Origin: Qipengyuania nanhaisediminis
GTDB lineage: Bacteria > Pseudomonadota > Alphaproteobacteria > Sphingomonadales > Sphingomonadaceae
NCBI RefSeq assembly: GCF_900115585.1
Contig: NZ_FOWZ01000003.1
Span: 426,378-490,377 of the forward strand
Direction of reading: 5' to 3'
Length of the DNA stretch: 64,000 nt
The position numbers were made by a program, and so were the translations under genes. The notes below the pieces were generated by a model. It was given only the letters and a program-made list of their open reading frames with translations, was not told the DNA's origin and ran no database searches. Shown here piece by piece: positions 43,559-53,759 of this stretch (positions are counted from its first letter, which is position 1; each line of letters begins with the position of its first letter).

Positions 43559-44157
43559 ATCGAGCTGTATGCCATCCATCGGTCGATAACGCTCTTCACA
43601 TATCCAGGCGTTTCCCGATTTTTCGGTATCCCGCCGGCTCGCGACACGGCGCCGGGTCCAGCGTTGTAGGCGGCCAGCGCGAGATGGATCGCACCAAAGC
43701 GCTCTAGCATCTGCTTCAGATACCGCGCGCCACCGTCGATGTTCTGAGCCGGATCGTGGCGATTGCTGACACCGAGTTCTCTTGCCGTTCCCGGCATCAG
43801 TTGAGCGAGACCAGCGGCGCCAGCCGGACTGATCGCCATCGGGTTGAACCGCGATTCCTGCCAAATCAGGGCCTGAAGCAGTCGAGGCGGTAATTGGTAT
43901 CGCGCTTCAGCTTGCCGGATGAGTGGCTCGTACAAAGCTTCCTTGAAGCTTCTATCGATATAAGCCTTGCCGCCTTCTGGTTTGGCCAAGTCGATTGCAG
44001 TCGGGTTAAAGCCAAGACCTTTGTCGGTTGTAACCTCAACTTTGCTGAGGTCATGGTCGAAGACTTGAAACTCCCGCGCCCGCGCAGACCCGGAAATCGC
44101 TATCGCTATCGCAATCGCTAGCGCACCGCAACCGCAGGCCACCAGATACATTCGCAT
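43555..44157 (-). CDS. Lytic transglycosylase (SLT domain)
   Basis: Secreted peptidoglycan-cleaving enzyme, 200 aa. A signal peptide with an Ile/Ala repeat (ALAIAIAIAISGSARA) is followed by a Slt/VirB1-like domain: catalytic Glu in ALIWQESRFNPMAIS, GAAGLAQLMPGTARELG and ALAAYNAGPGAV. Start MRMYLVAC has AAAGG 7 nt upstream; an extension of 17 codons is possible. On mobile elements such enzymes open the wall for transfer machinery. A GAAC-N7-GAAC box lies 35-49 nt upstream of the ATG. Confidence 0.88.
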   Translation of the reverse strand: MRMYLVACGCGALAIAIAIAISGSARAREFQVFDHDLSKVEVTTDKGLGFNPTAIDLAKPEGGKAYIDRSFKEALYEPLIRQAEARYQLPPRLLQALIWQESRFNPMAISPAGAAGLAQLMPGTARELGVSNRHDPAQNIDGGARYLKQMLERFGAIHLALAAYNAGPGAVSRAGGIPKNRETPGYVKSVIDRWMAYSSI

Positions 44158-44191
44158 CGCATAACCTTTCACCTTGCCTCGATCTGCAAGA

Positions 44192-44206
44192 GAACATAAA
44201 TAGAAC
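44192..44206. promoter_or_regulatory. Putative LexA (SOS) box, alphaproteobacterial type
   Basis: GAACATAAATAGAAC: two GAAC direct repeats separated by exactly 7 A/T bases, identical to the alphaproteobacterial LexA consensus GTTC-N7-GTTC on the other strand. It sits in an A/T-rich gap between the divergent transglycosylase and primase-like genes. Confidence 0.6.
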
Positions 44207-44295
44207 AAATAGGTGTAGGAAAACGCTTTTTTGCGTGCTTATCCGAGAGGAGAGAGGGTCGGTTGGAGGGGCAATTGTGAGGCGATGGAGCCGGT

Positions 44296-45204
44296 ATGCC
44301 CGTTTCGAATTCAACCCTGTCACGTACCTCGCTTGAGGACACCGCCCGCAAGATCTGCGAAAGCCGGGGCGGCAAGTGGTCCGGCACCAAGGGCATGGCC
44401 TGCTGCCCTGCGCATGATGATCGCACGCCGTCACTCGGTGTGTCGCTCGGCCGACAGGCCATCCTCTTCCATTGCTTTGCGGGATGCGATCAGCAGAGCG
44501 TGTTGTCTGCATTGGCGCGTGAAGGATTCGAGGCACCGGCGCTTTTTTCAGCTTCTGCGACCACCAACGGCCCCGAACCGACCAGCACCCGCAAACCCTC
44601 GGCGGCAGCGCTGAGGATCTGGCGCGATGCACAGCCACTGCGTGCCAGTCCGGCAAAGGAATATCTTGAGAGCCGCGGCATCCTCGCCGCATCTCCAGCG
44701 CTCCGCTTCCATCCACGAACGCCGCTTGGTCCAAAAGGACGGACCCGCTTTTTGCCCGCCCTGATCGCGGCAGTCAGCCTCGACGAGGGGCCGGTCGCCG
44801 TCCATCGCACGTTCCTTTCGGGCAATACCAAGGCCGCTTTCGACAAGCCGAAACGCGCGCTTGGCGCGCTCGGTGAATCTGCTGTCCGCCTCTTCGCTCC
44901 GGCCTCTGGCAAGCTCGGCCTTGCTGAAGGCATTGAAAGCGCAATGTCGGCTTATGCTCTCACCGGTGTCCCCGTCTGGGCGACCCTCGGGAATGAGCGC
45001 TTCGGCCTCGTCAGTGTGCCCGAGAGCGTGACCGAGCTTCATCTCTTCGTCGATCACGACGCTGGCGGCGAGCTGGCTGCGTCGCGTGGCCTGTCCGCCT
45101 ATGCTTGCGATGGACGCACGGTACATGTCCGCAAACCGTCATCACGCGACACCGATTGGAACGACGAACTCACGGCATGGCTGCGCCGCAAGGCGGCGCC
45201 GTAG
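44296..45204 (+). CDS. Toprim domain protein with primase-like zinc finger
   Basis: 302-aa DNA-processing protein. The N-terminal zinc-ribbon resembles CHC2 primases (KGMACCPAHDDRTPSLGVSL ... LFHCFAGCDQ). The C-terminal toprim fold shows the Glu in GLAEGIESAMSA and Asp-x-Asp in LFVDHDAGGELAA. Such proteins are common on plasmids and ICEs, probably as primases or primase-like helpers. It lies 75 nt before the strawberry-notch gene, in the same direction. Confidence 0.85.
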   Translation: MPVSNSTLSRTSLEDTARKICESRGGKWSGTKGMACCPAHDDRTPSLGVSLGRQAILFHCFAGCDQQSVLSALAREGFEAPALFSASATTNGPEPTSTRKPSAAALRIWRDAQPLRASPAKEYLESRGILAASPALRFHPRTPLGPKGRTRFLPALIAAVSLDEGPVAVHRTFLSGNTKAAFDKPKRALGALGESAVRLFAPASGKLGLAEGIESAMSAYALTGVPVWATLGNERFGLVSVPESVTELHLFVDHDAGGELAASRGLSAYACDGRTVHVRKPSSRDTDWNDELTAWLRRKAAP

Positions 45205-45225
45205 AGGAGAGAGGGCTTCTCGAAT

Positions 45226-45270
45226 TCCTGATCCGGCAGAGGGCGTGTCCCGATGCCTTCATCAGGAGGA
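45226..45270 (+). promoter_or_regulatory. SD-sequestering hairpin before the strawberry-notch gene
   Basis: TCCTGAT (45226-45232) pairs with ATCAGGA (45261-45267), inside which GGCA/TGCC and GGG/CCC pair, separated by a GA/GA internal loop. The 3' arm contains the Shine-Dalgarno AGGAGG of the gene starting at 45280. Confidence 0.5.
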
Positions 45271-45279
45271 CGAATTGCC

Positions 45280-48200
45280 ATGTTTCAATCAGACCTGTTT
45301 CCCACCGGCGAGCAGTTGCCGTCAATGCCTTTGGCCTACGCTATCGGCACCCGAGTTGCCGAACTACTCGCTTCGGGACGGCATCTTACCCGTGCCGACA
45401 TTTCCGGGCTGTTCGCCGAAGAGACCGGCACCCCGGACTGGGGAAGCGCCTGGACCATCGATGACTACAACAACGCGGTCGAGATCGGCGCACTGCTCTG
45501 GCTTAGGGAGTCCTCATGCATCGATCTGGCAACAAGCGTGCACGAAGCCGACGCGCGGCTCGACTGGCTCGAAGCAGCCTTGCCGCCGCGGCATGTGCGC
45601 AGCGAAACACAGGTCGAGCTCCAGCAGTTCTCGACCCTGCCGATGCTGGCTTGGCTGATGGCGAAGGCTGCAGCTTTATGCGCGCAAGACACACTCCTCG
45701 AACCATCCGCCGGCAATGGCGCCCTCGCTCTCTGGAGCTCCCTCCAGAATGCTTCGCTGCTCCTCAACGAGATCGATCCGGCAAGACGAGATGGTCTGGC
45801 CCACATCTTCCCTTCGGCCACGATCACTGCGCATGACGGGGAACTGATCGCCGACCTGCATCGCGGCCCCATTCCGTCGGTCGTCCTGATGAATCCGCCG
45901 TTCGCGCGTAGCCAAGAACGCGGCAAGGATGGCGAGACGGCGCAGCGCCACCTTCGTAGTGCAATCCGGGCCGCGGCCAGTGGCGCAAGGATAGTCGCCA
46001 TCATGCCCGAAGGCTTCGATGCTTCCACTTTCGCCAAGTCACAGCAAGAAGCGTCGCTGCTCCTCCATGTTCGCTTGCAGCAGATGTTTCGCCGGACAGG
46101 GACGGGGATTGCCGTTCGCCTGGTCGTCATCGACAAGACGCCGACTGCGTCTTCGCCCGCAATCAACGGGGATACCTGCGACCTGATCGCGCTCCACGCG
46201 CTTGTCACGAAGCTTTCGCCAAGGGCGAATATATCCGCCAACCTCCATCGCCTGCCAGTCGGAAAACCATTGCGCCTCGTTGGCAAGACTTCGAACCAAC
46301 GCACGCCGGTCCGGCCGTTAGCGCCTTTCGCAGCGACATCAAAAGCCGCAGCGAATGCGATCGACCTCACCTATTCGGTCCTCGCCGAACCCGCGCCGGT
46401 GCCCGAACAGACAGGCATCTACCTACCTTACCGGCCAAGCCGAATCGCTTTCGAAGGCGCGCCGGTTCATCCCACCCCACTCGTGGAATCGGTCGCCATG
46501 GGGTCGGTTGCGGCTCCGCAGCCGAACGTTAGCCCGCGTCTCCCCGCAAATTGGCAGGCCAATGGCCTCTTGTCCGAAGCGCAATGCGAGACACTGGTCT
46601 ATGCTGCCCAGGCATTCGCACGCGATCTCCCGGGGCGCTTCAAGGTCAGCCAGGAAGGCACTTCGCTCGAATTGTCGGGGAATGGGCACGCCTACCGACA
46701 GGGCTTCTTCCTCGGCGACGGAACCGGAGCGGGCAAGGGACGACAGATCGCCGCAGTCATCATGGATCGCTGGCTCGCAGGCGAGCGCCGCCATGTCTGG
46801 ATCACCAAGAACGAGGCGCTGCTCGAAGATGCACGCCGCGACTGGGAAGCGCTTGGCGGGCTGCGCTCGATCTCCAGCCGCTCTCGCGCTGGAAACTCGG
46901 CCAGCCCGTCACGATGTCCGAAGGCATTCTCTTCGTCACCTACCCGACGCTGCGCTCGGGGCGCGCCGACGATACGCGGCTCGACCAGATCCTTGCCTGG
47001 GCGGGCGAGGATTTCGATGGCGTGATCGCTTTCGACGAAGCCCACGCCATGGCCAATGCGCTCGGGGGCTCTTCAATCCGCGGCAAGGCCAAGGGCTCCG
47101 AACAAGGGATGGCGGGCCTCAGGCTGCAGAACCATCTCCCGCGCGCCCGCGTGCTCTATGCTTCTGCCACTGGCGCTTCGGATATTGCCAACCTCGGTTA
47201 CACTTCCCGCCTCGGCCTTTGGGGACCCGAGACCGCTTTTCCGACCCACGAGGCATTCATGACCGAGATCCGCGCTGGCGGCGTCGCGGCGATGGAGCTC
47301 GTCGCCCGTGATCTCAAGGCCCAGGGCCTCTATCTTGCCCGTGCGCTGTCCTTCGCCGGGGTCGAGTACGACATCCTCGAACATAGCCTGACCGAAGCAC
47401 AGGTACGGATCTACGATGCCTATGCTGATGCCTGGGCGATCATCCACCGCAACCTCGAAGCGGCGCTCGAAGCAACCCGCGTGGTCGACGAGGACAGCGG
47501 CGACACGCTCAACCGCAATGCCAAGACTGCGGCGCTATCGATCTTCGAAGGCACCAAGCAGCGCTTCTTTGCCCAGCTCCTGCTTTCGATGAAATTGCCG
47601 AGCCTGATCCCCGCGATGGAAGTAGCGCTTGGCGAAGAGCATTCGGTTGTCGTGCAGCTGGTCTCGACCGCCGAGGCCATGCTCGACCGGCGCCTTGCCG
47701 ACCTTACCGTGGAAGAACGCGAAGCTCTCGATATCGATCTGTCCCCGCGTGAATACGTCATCGACTACCTTACGAAGAGCTTCCCGATACGATTGATGCA
47801 GGTCTTCGCCGACGAGGACGGCAATCTTCGCTCCGAGGCGATGAGCGACGGAGAGGGCAATCCCGTTTTCTGCCCGCGCGCAATTGCTGCGCGCGATGCG
47901 CTGATCGAACAGCTTTGCGCACTGCCGCCCATCGCCACTGCGCTCGATGCGATTATCGAACATTTCGGAACCGACGCCGTGGCCGAAGTCACGGGCCGGA
48001 CCCGCAGGCTTGTCCTGGGCCGCGATGGTGAGCAGCGCCTCGAACGGCGTAGCCCCAGCGCCAATGTCGCCGAAGCCCAAAGCTTCATGGAAGGGACCAA
48101 GCGCATCCTGGTCTTCTCGGATGCGGGCGGTACGGGGCGTTCCTACCATGCCGACCTCGGCTGCCGGAACCAGCAACGCCGGGTCCATTTCCTGCTCGAG

Positions 48201-49526
48201 CCGGGCTGGCGCGCCGACAACGCTATCCAGGGTCTCGGTCGTACCAACCGCACCAACCAGGCCTCGGCTCCGCTGTTCCGGCCGGTAACCACCGACGTGA
48301 AGGGCGAGCGCCGGTTCATATCGACCATTGCGCGAAGGCTCGACGCATTAGGCGCGCTGACGCGCGGCCAGCGCCAGACCGGCGGACAAAACCTGTTCGA
48401 CCCGGCAGACAATCTCGAAAGCGACTATGCGCGCGACGCGCTCACCCGATGGTTCCAGCTGCTTTATGACGGCAGGCTCGAAGCCACCACATTCGGCAAC
48501 TTCGTCGAGCGAACGGGCCTCCGGCTCGAAAGTCCAGATGGTGGACTGACCGACAATCTCCCCACGATCAAACGCTGGCTCAACCGCATTCTTGCGCTGC
48601 CGATCGCGCTCCAGAACGCGATCTTCGAGGAGTATCTCGGACTTGTCGAAGCGCGGATCGAAGCTGCGCGCGAGGCCGGAACGCTCGACCAGGGACTGGA
48701 AACCGTGAGGGTCGATCATTTTACGGTCCTGGCAGATGAACTCCTGCGCACCGATCCCGTGACCCGAGCCGAGACCCGCCTCGTCTCGCTCGAAGTGACG
48801 AGGCACCTTCGGCCTCTGCAATTGCAGCGCCTGGTGCGGATGCACGAGATCGGCAGTCGGCACGCGATCCCGATGCGCAATATGCGGTCAGGCAAGGTCG
48901 CGCTGTCGGTTCCAGCCCGTCGCCTCATCGCCGACGACGGGGCCGTGATTGAACGCAGGCGCCTGCTGCGCCCGCTCAAGTCCGCGAACTGGACCCTTGA
49001 GGCACTCGCTGAGAGCCACTGGGAGGAAATTGGCGTCTCTGCGTTCACCAGCGCCTGGCGGGCCGAGGAAGAAGAGGCGGCCAAATCACCGGTCACTGAG
49101 CGAGTCCATTTCGCTACCGGACTTCTGCTTCCGGTCTGGAAGCGCCTCCCAGGCGATCATGTTCGGGTCACCCGGCTCGTTGCCGAAGATGGTCAGTCGA
49201 TCATCGGTCGCGAAGTGCTCGATATCGATCTCGCTGCGATCGCCGATACCTTTGGTCTATCCGGGGTTACCGGACCATCGGCAGAACAGATCGGCGCGCT
49301 TGTGATTGCCAGCGGCAAACCGCTGGGCCTTGCTAGCCATGATCCACTCACCGTGAAACGCTCGCTGGTCGGCGGCGAACAGCGCCTTGAACTGATCGGC
49401 TTCTCCCCCGATCGGCTCGACTGGTACAAGAACAAGGGCTGCTTCACCGAGATCATCCGCTACCGCACGCGGCTGTTCGTCCCGGTGTCGAGAGCCTCGT
49501 CGGTCCTCCCCGCGCTTGCCGCCTGA
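45280..49526 (+). pseudogene. Strawberry-notch family methylase-helicase, frameshifted
   Basis: Giant plasmid/ICE protein of about 1415 aa if read through. The N-terminal part (45280 to about 46863) has a DNA N6-adenine methyltransferase fold: LLEPSAGNGALAL and VLMNPPFARS, then a Walker A loop FFLGDGTGAGKGRQ. The frame then breaks: CTG CG CTC at 46861-46868 has two bases where the expected CTG CCG CTC has three (a lost C). The +2 frame continues as DLQPLSRWKLGQPV, DGVIAFDEAHAM (DEAH box) and LGRTNRTNQ (motif VI) to 49526. Unrepaired, the first frame stops at 47025. Start ATG 45280 has AGGAGGA 9 nt upstream. Either a recent inactivation or a sequencing error. Confidence 0.85.
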
Positions 49527-49630
49527 TCCTTAGGGCAGACCCCAATCTCAGAATGAGAGTGGAGGGAGCCCTTTGGGCTTGTGGGCCTCGTGATCCTCAC
49601 CTGCGCCTTCATTCCATCAGGAGAACACCC

Positions 49631-51604
49631 ATGATCCATTCGATTCCCTTGAAGAAGCTCGTCCCGAGCCCGCGCAACGTTCGCAAGTCGAGCGACGTGC
49701 TGGCCGACCTCCAGCTGCGGGCAGACATTGCTGCGCGCGGCCTGCTGCAGAACCTCGTCGTGCGCAAAGGAAAGCGCGGCAAATTCGAAGTCGAGGCCGG
49801 CGGTCGCCGTCTCGCCGCGCTGCAGGCGCTGGCCGAAGAGGGCACCTTGCCTGACACGCACGAAGTCACCTGCCTCGTGATCGAAGGCGAGGAAAGCGAA
49901 GTGCGCGAAGCCAGCCTCGCCGAGAACTTCCAGCGACTCGCGATGAACCCGGCCGACGAGGCGCAGGCCTTCGCCTCCATCATCGAAGCAGGAGCTACGA
50001 CGGAAGACGTAGCGCGACGCTTCGGCCTCACCGTCCGGTTCGTCGAAGGGCGCCTGCGTTTGGCAAGTCTGGCACCCTGCGTCTTCGAAGCGCTCGCCGA
50101 AGGCACGATCACGCTCGACATGGCCAAGGCCTACGGCGCGATCTCCGACGTCGAGCGCCAGGCGCATGTCTATGCCGAGCTGCAGGATGCCTGGTACCAG
50201 ATCACGCCTGACACGATCCGCCGCATGGTGCTTGATGCCACGGTGCGTGGTTCCGATCCGCGGGCCGTGCTTGTCGGACGCGATGCCTATCTCGCCGCAG
50301 GCGGCCGGATTGAGCGCGAACTGTTCGACGATGACGCCAGCGAGAGCTGGATCGATGTCGCGCTGCTCGAAGACCTCGCGCACAAGGCCATGGACGAAGC
50401 CGCAGAAAAGACCGCGCTCGAATTTGGCCTTGCCTGGGTCCGGCCGACGCTTGGCAACTACGTCAGCCACGACCTTGTTGAAGGTCTCGGTCGCTTGCCC
50501 TGCGAGCCTGCGCCAATGACCGAGCAGGAAGCGCAGGAGCTCGGTGAGCTCGAGGCCGACTACGACCGCGTCGCCGCCGTGCTCGAAGACGAAGACAGCG
50601 ACGAGGACGAGGTCGCCAAGGCCGAACAGGAACTCGTCGTCATCGACCGCGCCATGCGCGCGCTCAATGACCGGCCGCCGGTCCTCGCTGACGAACTGAA
50701 ATCCGAGGCTGGTGCCTTCCTAGTCCTCTCGCGCAATGGCGAGCCGACCTTGGTCCCGCAGTTCTACACCGAGACCGAAGTCATCGCTGACGAAGGCGTG
50801 ATCGAGGCCATTGAAGAGAGCGGTGCGGCGAAGCCCAAGGGCAGCTCGCTGTCCCAGCGCCTGCTCGACGAACTGGCCATGCAGCGCCGCGACATCCTTG
50901 CGATCCATCTCGCCAACGATCCGGCACTGGCGCTCGACTTCATGGTCTTCACGCTTGCCGATGTCGATGGACATGACTGGCGCGCCAAGAAAGCGTCGAC
51001 GCTGGTCGGCTCTGTCGCTTCCGGCCCGGTCACCGGGTTTGAGGCCAAGGATGCGCCGGCGAGCGCTGCCCTGGCCGAGTTTGCCGGGTCGCTCGATGAA
51101 AGCTGGCGTGCTGGTGAATGCGACGTGAAGCGGTTTGCGAGGTTCCGGGCGCTTTCCGATGAGGCGCGTTCGGCCTGGCTCGGCCATGTCGTCTCGCGCA
51201 CTCTAGTTGCAAGCCTTGCGTGCGAAGGCGAACGTTCGGTGCCGCTGCACGAGGCGCTTGGCTCGTTACTTGAAATCGAGACCGCGCATTGGTGGCGTCC
51301 CACGGCGGCCAACTACTTCGACCGCGTGGCCAAGGCTCGCACGCTCGAAGCGCTCGATGGCGCCGGCGGTCCCGAACTCGTCAGTCGCTATGCCGCATCG
51401 AAGAAGGCCGAACTGGCGAGCGCTGCCGAGCGCATCTTCTCCGGCAACTTCATTGGCGAGCCCGAGGTCAAGGAACGGGCGCAGGCCTGGGTTCCACCTA
51501 TAATGCGTTTCGCCGGTTCTGAAGAAGCCGAACTGGCGGACCACGGAGGCGACGAGGCGGCCAACGTGGAAGCAACTGACGAAATTGCCGAGCAGGCTGC
51601 CTGA
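49631..51604 (+). CDS. ParB/RepB/Spo0J family protein
   Basis: 657-aa ParB-like protein. The N-terminal ParB/sulfiredoxin domain has IPLKKLVPSPRNVRK, FEVEAGGRRLAALQAL and LAENFQRLAMNPADEAQAF, followed by a helix-turn-helix (TTEDVARRFGLTVRFVEGRLRLA). The long C-terminal region is acidic (EDEDSDEDEVAKAEQE) and not recognised. No parA is next to it, so a role in transcription or DNA processing is as likely as partition. ATG 49631 follows ATCAGGAGAACACCC. It ends at a strong terminator. Confidence 0.9.
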   Translation: MIHSIPLKKLVPSPRNVRKSSDVLADLQLRADIAARGLLQNLVVRKGKRGKFEVEAGGRRLAALQALAEEGTLPDTHEVTCLVIEGEESEVREASLAENFQRLAMNPADEAQAFASIIEAGATTEDVARRFGLTVRFVEGRLRLASLAPCVFEALAEGTITLDMAKAYGAISDVERQAHVYAELQDAWYQITPDTIRRMVLDATVRGSDPRAVLVGRDAYLAAGGRIERELFDDDASESWIDVALLEDLAHKAMDEAAEKTALEFGLAWVRPTLGNYVSHDLVEGLGRLPCEPAPMTEQEAQELGELEADYDRVAAVLEDEDSDEDEVAKAEQELVVIDRAMRALNDRPPVLADELKSEAGAFLVLSRNGEPTLVPQFYTETEVIADEGVIEAIEESGAAKPKGSSLSQRLLDELAMQRRDILAIHLANDPALALDFMVFTLADVDGHDWRAKKASTLVGSVASGPVTGFEAKDAPASAALAEFAGSLDESWRAGECDVKRFARFRALSDEARSAWLGHVVSRTLVASLACEGERSVPLHEALGSLLEIETAHWWRPTAANYFDRVAKARTLEALDGAGGPELVSRYAASKKAELASAAERIFSGNFIGEPEVKERAQAWVPPIMRFAGSEEAELADHGGDEAANVEATDEIAEQAA

Positions 51605-51634
51605 CCCCTCCTGACAGGTCCAGGTCACTCGGCG

Positions 51635-51668
51635 GGCGGTCCGTCCCAATCGGGACGGGCCGCCTTTT
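51635..51668 (+). terminator. Terminator after the parB-like gene
   Basis: GGCGG-T-CCGTCCC (51635-51647) pairs with GGGACGG-G-CCGCC (51652-51664), AATC loop, TTTT tail. Confidence 0.88.
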
Positions 51669-51833
51669 CCATGTCAAATTTTGGGCCGGTTGCTAACAGT
51701 CCGCTCCCAGGCGACTGCGCAGCAGAAGCAGACGGCAGTCTGCTTGATCGAGACCACCCGCTCGTGTTCGCTTTGAAAAGGTTCTTGGTGGAGAGGGTCT
51801 CGTTTCTATTTCGCTGTGAACAGAAACCTGAGC

Positions 51834-52226
51834 TTACGCCGGTCTTCGCCAATACTTCCCTGCTATCCGTTCGGCGATAAAGCTGCCAGCAACTACCCCA
51901 AACGTGACCCAGATGATGACGCTTGGACCGTGTTTCCCGAAATCAGCCAAGCCGAATGCCACCATGGCAAAAAGCGCAGCACCAATCAGAAATGCTGGCC
52001 CTGCGATCATGCAGTGAAGCCGACGGCAACGCAAAGCGTTTAACGAGCACGCCGCCCCCATCCATAGGAACAGCACCGCCGCGATTTCCACCCTCTCGTT
52101 CGGTTGCAGAAGTTCTGCGGTAAAGTTTAGGCCGATTAGCGCCGCAAACGGCACGCCCCAGATTAGGATACGGTGCAGACGGTTGGCGGCCAAGTCACGC
52201 TTGTTGGTGGCTTCCGCGTTGCTCAT
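51834..52226 (-). CDS. Small membrane protein, last gene of the mercury-type operon
   Basis: 130 aa with four predicted hydrophobic segments (ILIWGVPFAALIGLNF, IAAVLFLWMGAACSLNAL, MIAGPAFLIGAALFAMVAF, VIIWVTFGVVAGSFIAER). Not recognised. A Cys pair-like pattern (ACSLNALRCRRLHC) faces a helix boundary. It overlaps the reductase gene by ATGA, so it belongs to the same operon. Confidence 0.65.
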   Translation of the reverse strand: MSNAEATNKRDLAANRLHRILIWGVPFAALIGLNFTAELLQPNERVEIAAVLFLWMGAACSLNALRCRRLHCMIAGPAFLIGAALFAMVAFGLADFGKHGPSVIIWVTFGVVAGSFIAERIAGKYWRRPA

Positions 52227-53554
52227 CCCAACATATACCCTGCATCGGAGGCCGCCGTCGGATAAGCGAACATGGTAGATTTGATGTCGTCCGCGTTTAG
52301 CCCATGGCGCATGGCCAAGCCGAAGATATTGACGAGCTCGTCGGCGTCAGGGCCGACCAAGTGGGCTCCAAGGATGCGTCCCGTTCCGTTCTCGACCAGC
52401 AGCTTGTGGCCGTAGATCTCTTCGTTCAGCCGCCTCGCCGAGAACCAACCAGGGTGCGAGCCAGCATGCACCGTGAAATCCAGCCCTGCCTCACGCGCCT
52501 CGCTTTCCAGCATTCCGACCCTGGCCGCCGGCGGCTCCGTGAAAAGTGCACTTGGCACCCCTCGATAGTTCGGAGTTCGACCGGTATCATCGAGTATGTT
52601 TTCTACCACGACCTTGGCATCGTTACTGGAGACTGGAGTCAGTGGCGGGCCATTTGCAGCAGCGTCACCTGCCGCGAAGACCTTGGGGTTACTTTGGCTC
52701 CGTAGCTGGGCGGTAAGTGCCAAGCGACCCGCGTCACAGGCGACGTCTCCCGCCTCCAGATCGAGCGAGCCGATCGCAGGGATTCTTCCGGCAGCGTGCA
52801 CCACCAGGCTCCCTTCGATCCTGCGGTCGCCAGCATGGACGGTCAGCACGCTGCCTTTCTTCGTTACGCGGTCCACTTCAGCGTCCACAATTTCGATGCC
52901 GAGATCATCGAAACTTGGCATGAGCCAATCGACCGTGTCAGGGTCGAAGGCTTTCAGAATGCGGCCTCGTTGGAAGATTGTGACCTTTGCACCGGCGCGC
53001 GCGGCGAGGTGGGCAAATTCTGCGGCAATGTATCCGCCGCCGACGAATACGATCCGATCTGGAAGGGTTTTGAGTTCTAGGAATGCATCGCTGTGAATCA
53101 GCAATTCCTCACCTTCGATCCCAAGCGGTCGAGGCTCTGCTCCCGTTGCGATAAGAGCGTGCGAGAAACTCAGTTCCCGGTCGCCTATCACGATCCTGTC
53201 GGGGCCAGCAAAGCGTGCCGCGCCGTGAAAAGTCGCGACGCCCTTACGCTCGTAGCGAGCTTCCTGCTTTTCAGGGACGGGGTCGGTAAAGCTGCGCTTG
53301 AATGCCTGGAGGTCGGCCCAATCAATTGAAACCGAGCCCTTGATGCCCTTCCCCTTCATTCGCCTGTATGCCGCGAGCGCTTCCTCTCCGCTCACCATCA
53401 TCTTTTTCGGGTCGCACCCTCGAAGCGCACATGTGCCACCGTAAGGCCGATAATCGATAACCGCGCAGCGCTTCCCGGCGTTGGCCATCTGGTGGACCGC
53501 GACCTGCGCAGCAGTTCCCGATCCGATGGCGACGAAATCGAAAGCCTCAGCCAT
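52223..53554 (-). CDS. Flavoprotein disulfide reductase, MerA/glutathione reductase-like
   Basis: 443-aa FAD/NAD(P)-dependent oxidoreductase: FAD motif AIGSGTAAQVAVHQM, redox disulfide GGTCALRGCDPKKMM (C42, C47), NAD(P) motif VFVGGGYIAAEFA, FAGDAAANG-type FAD region and dimerisation domain. It lacks an N-terminal HMA domain and the C-terminal Cys-Cys that hands Hg(II) to the active site in classical MerA; the end reads FAYPTAASDAGYMLG, with Tyr where glutathione reductase has the catalytic His. Start ATG has AAGGGGA upstream and overlaps the GDCCVxC gene by 8 nt. Context suggests metal or electrophile detoxification. Confidence 0.85.
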   Translation of the reverse strand: MAEAFDFVAIGSGTAAQVAVHQMANAGKRCAVIDYRPYGGTCALRGCDPKKMMVSGEEALAAYRRMKGKGIKGSVSIDWADLQAFKRSFTDPVPEKQEARYERKGVATFHGAARFAGPDRIVIGDRELSFSHALIATGAEPRPLGIEGEELLIHSDAFLELKTLPDRIVFVGGGYIAAEFAHLAARAGAKVTIFQRGRILKAFDPDTVDWLMPSFDDLGIEIVDAEVDRVTKKGSVLTVHAGDRRIEGSLVVHAAGRIPAIGSLDLEAGDVACDAGRLALTAQLRSQSNPKVFAAGDAAANGPPLTPVSSNDAKVVVENILDDTGRTPNYRGVPSALFTEPPAARVGMLESEAREAGLDFTVHAGSHPGWFSARRLNEEIYGHKLLVENGTGRILGAHLVGPDADELVNIFGLAMRHGLNADDIKSTMFAYPTAASDAGYMLG

Positions 53555-53759
53555 GGCAGCAATCCCCTTCCTGTATTGGGGGGCAGGGAACGGTGCCGTA
53601 CGAGCAAAACACGCAGCAATCGCCTTGGAGCGGCTGAAGGCGAACGCCGCAACCCGCGCAGTTATGGAAGAACAGGCAAGCGTTGGTCGGCATTTCCATG
53701 TCCTCCTCATGATCGCATTCGGGACAGCGCAAGCGCGAGATCAGGATCGGATCAGCCAT
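53547..53759 (-). CDS. GDCCVxC domain heavy-metal-associated protein
   Basis: 70-aa Cys-rich protein with 11 cysteines, containing the name-giving GDCCVFCSYGTVPCPPIQ, a CPEC pair near residue 12, and NCAGCG. Such small proteins accompany mercury-type operons and in some bacteria contain selenocysteine; here all positions are Cys. It overlaps merT by 8 nt upstream and the reductase by 8 nt downstream, so the three are made together. A zinc-ribbon or Hg-binding shuttle is plausible. Confidence 0.85.
   Translation of the reverse strand: MADPILISRLRCPECDHEEDMEMPTNACLFFHNCAGCGVRLQPLQGDCCVFCSYGTVPCPPIQEGDCCHG

Noticed and set aside
51671..51880. Possible 69-aa gene after the parB terminator
   Set aside because: No ribosome-binding site, no protein-like pattern, overlaps the end of the minus-strand operon.
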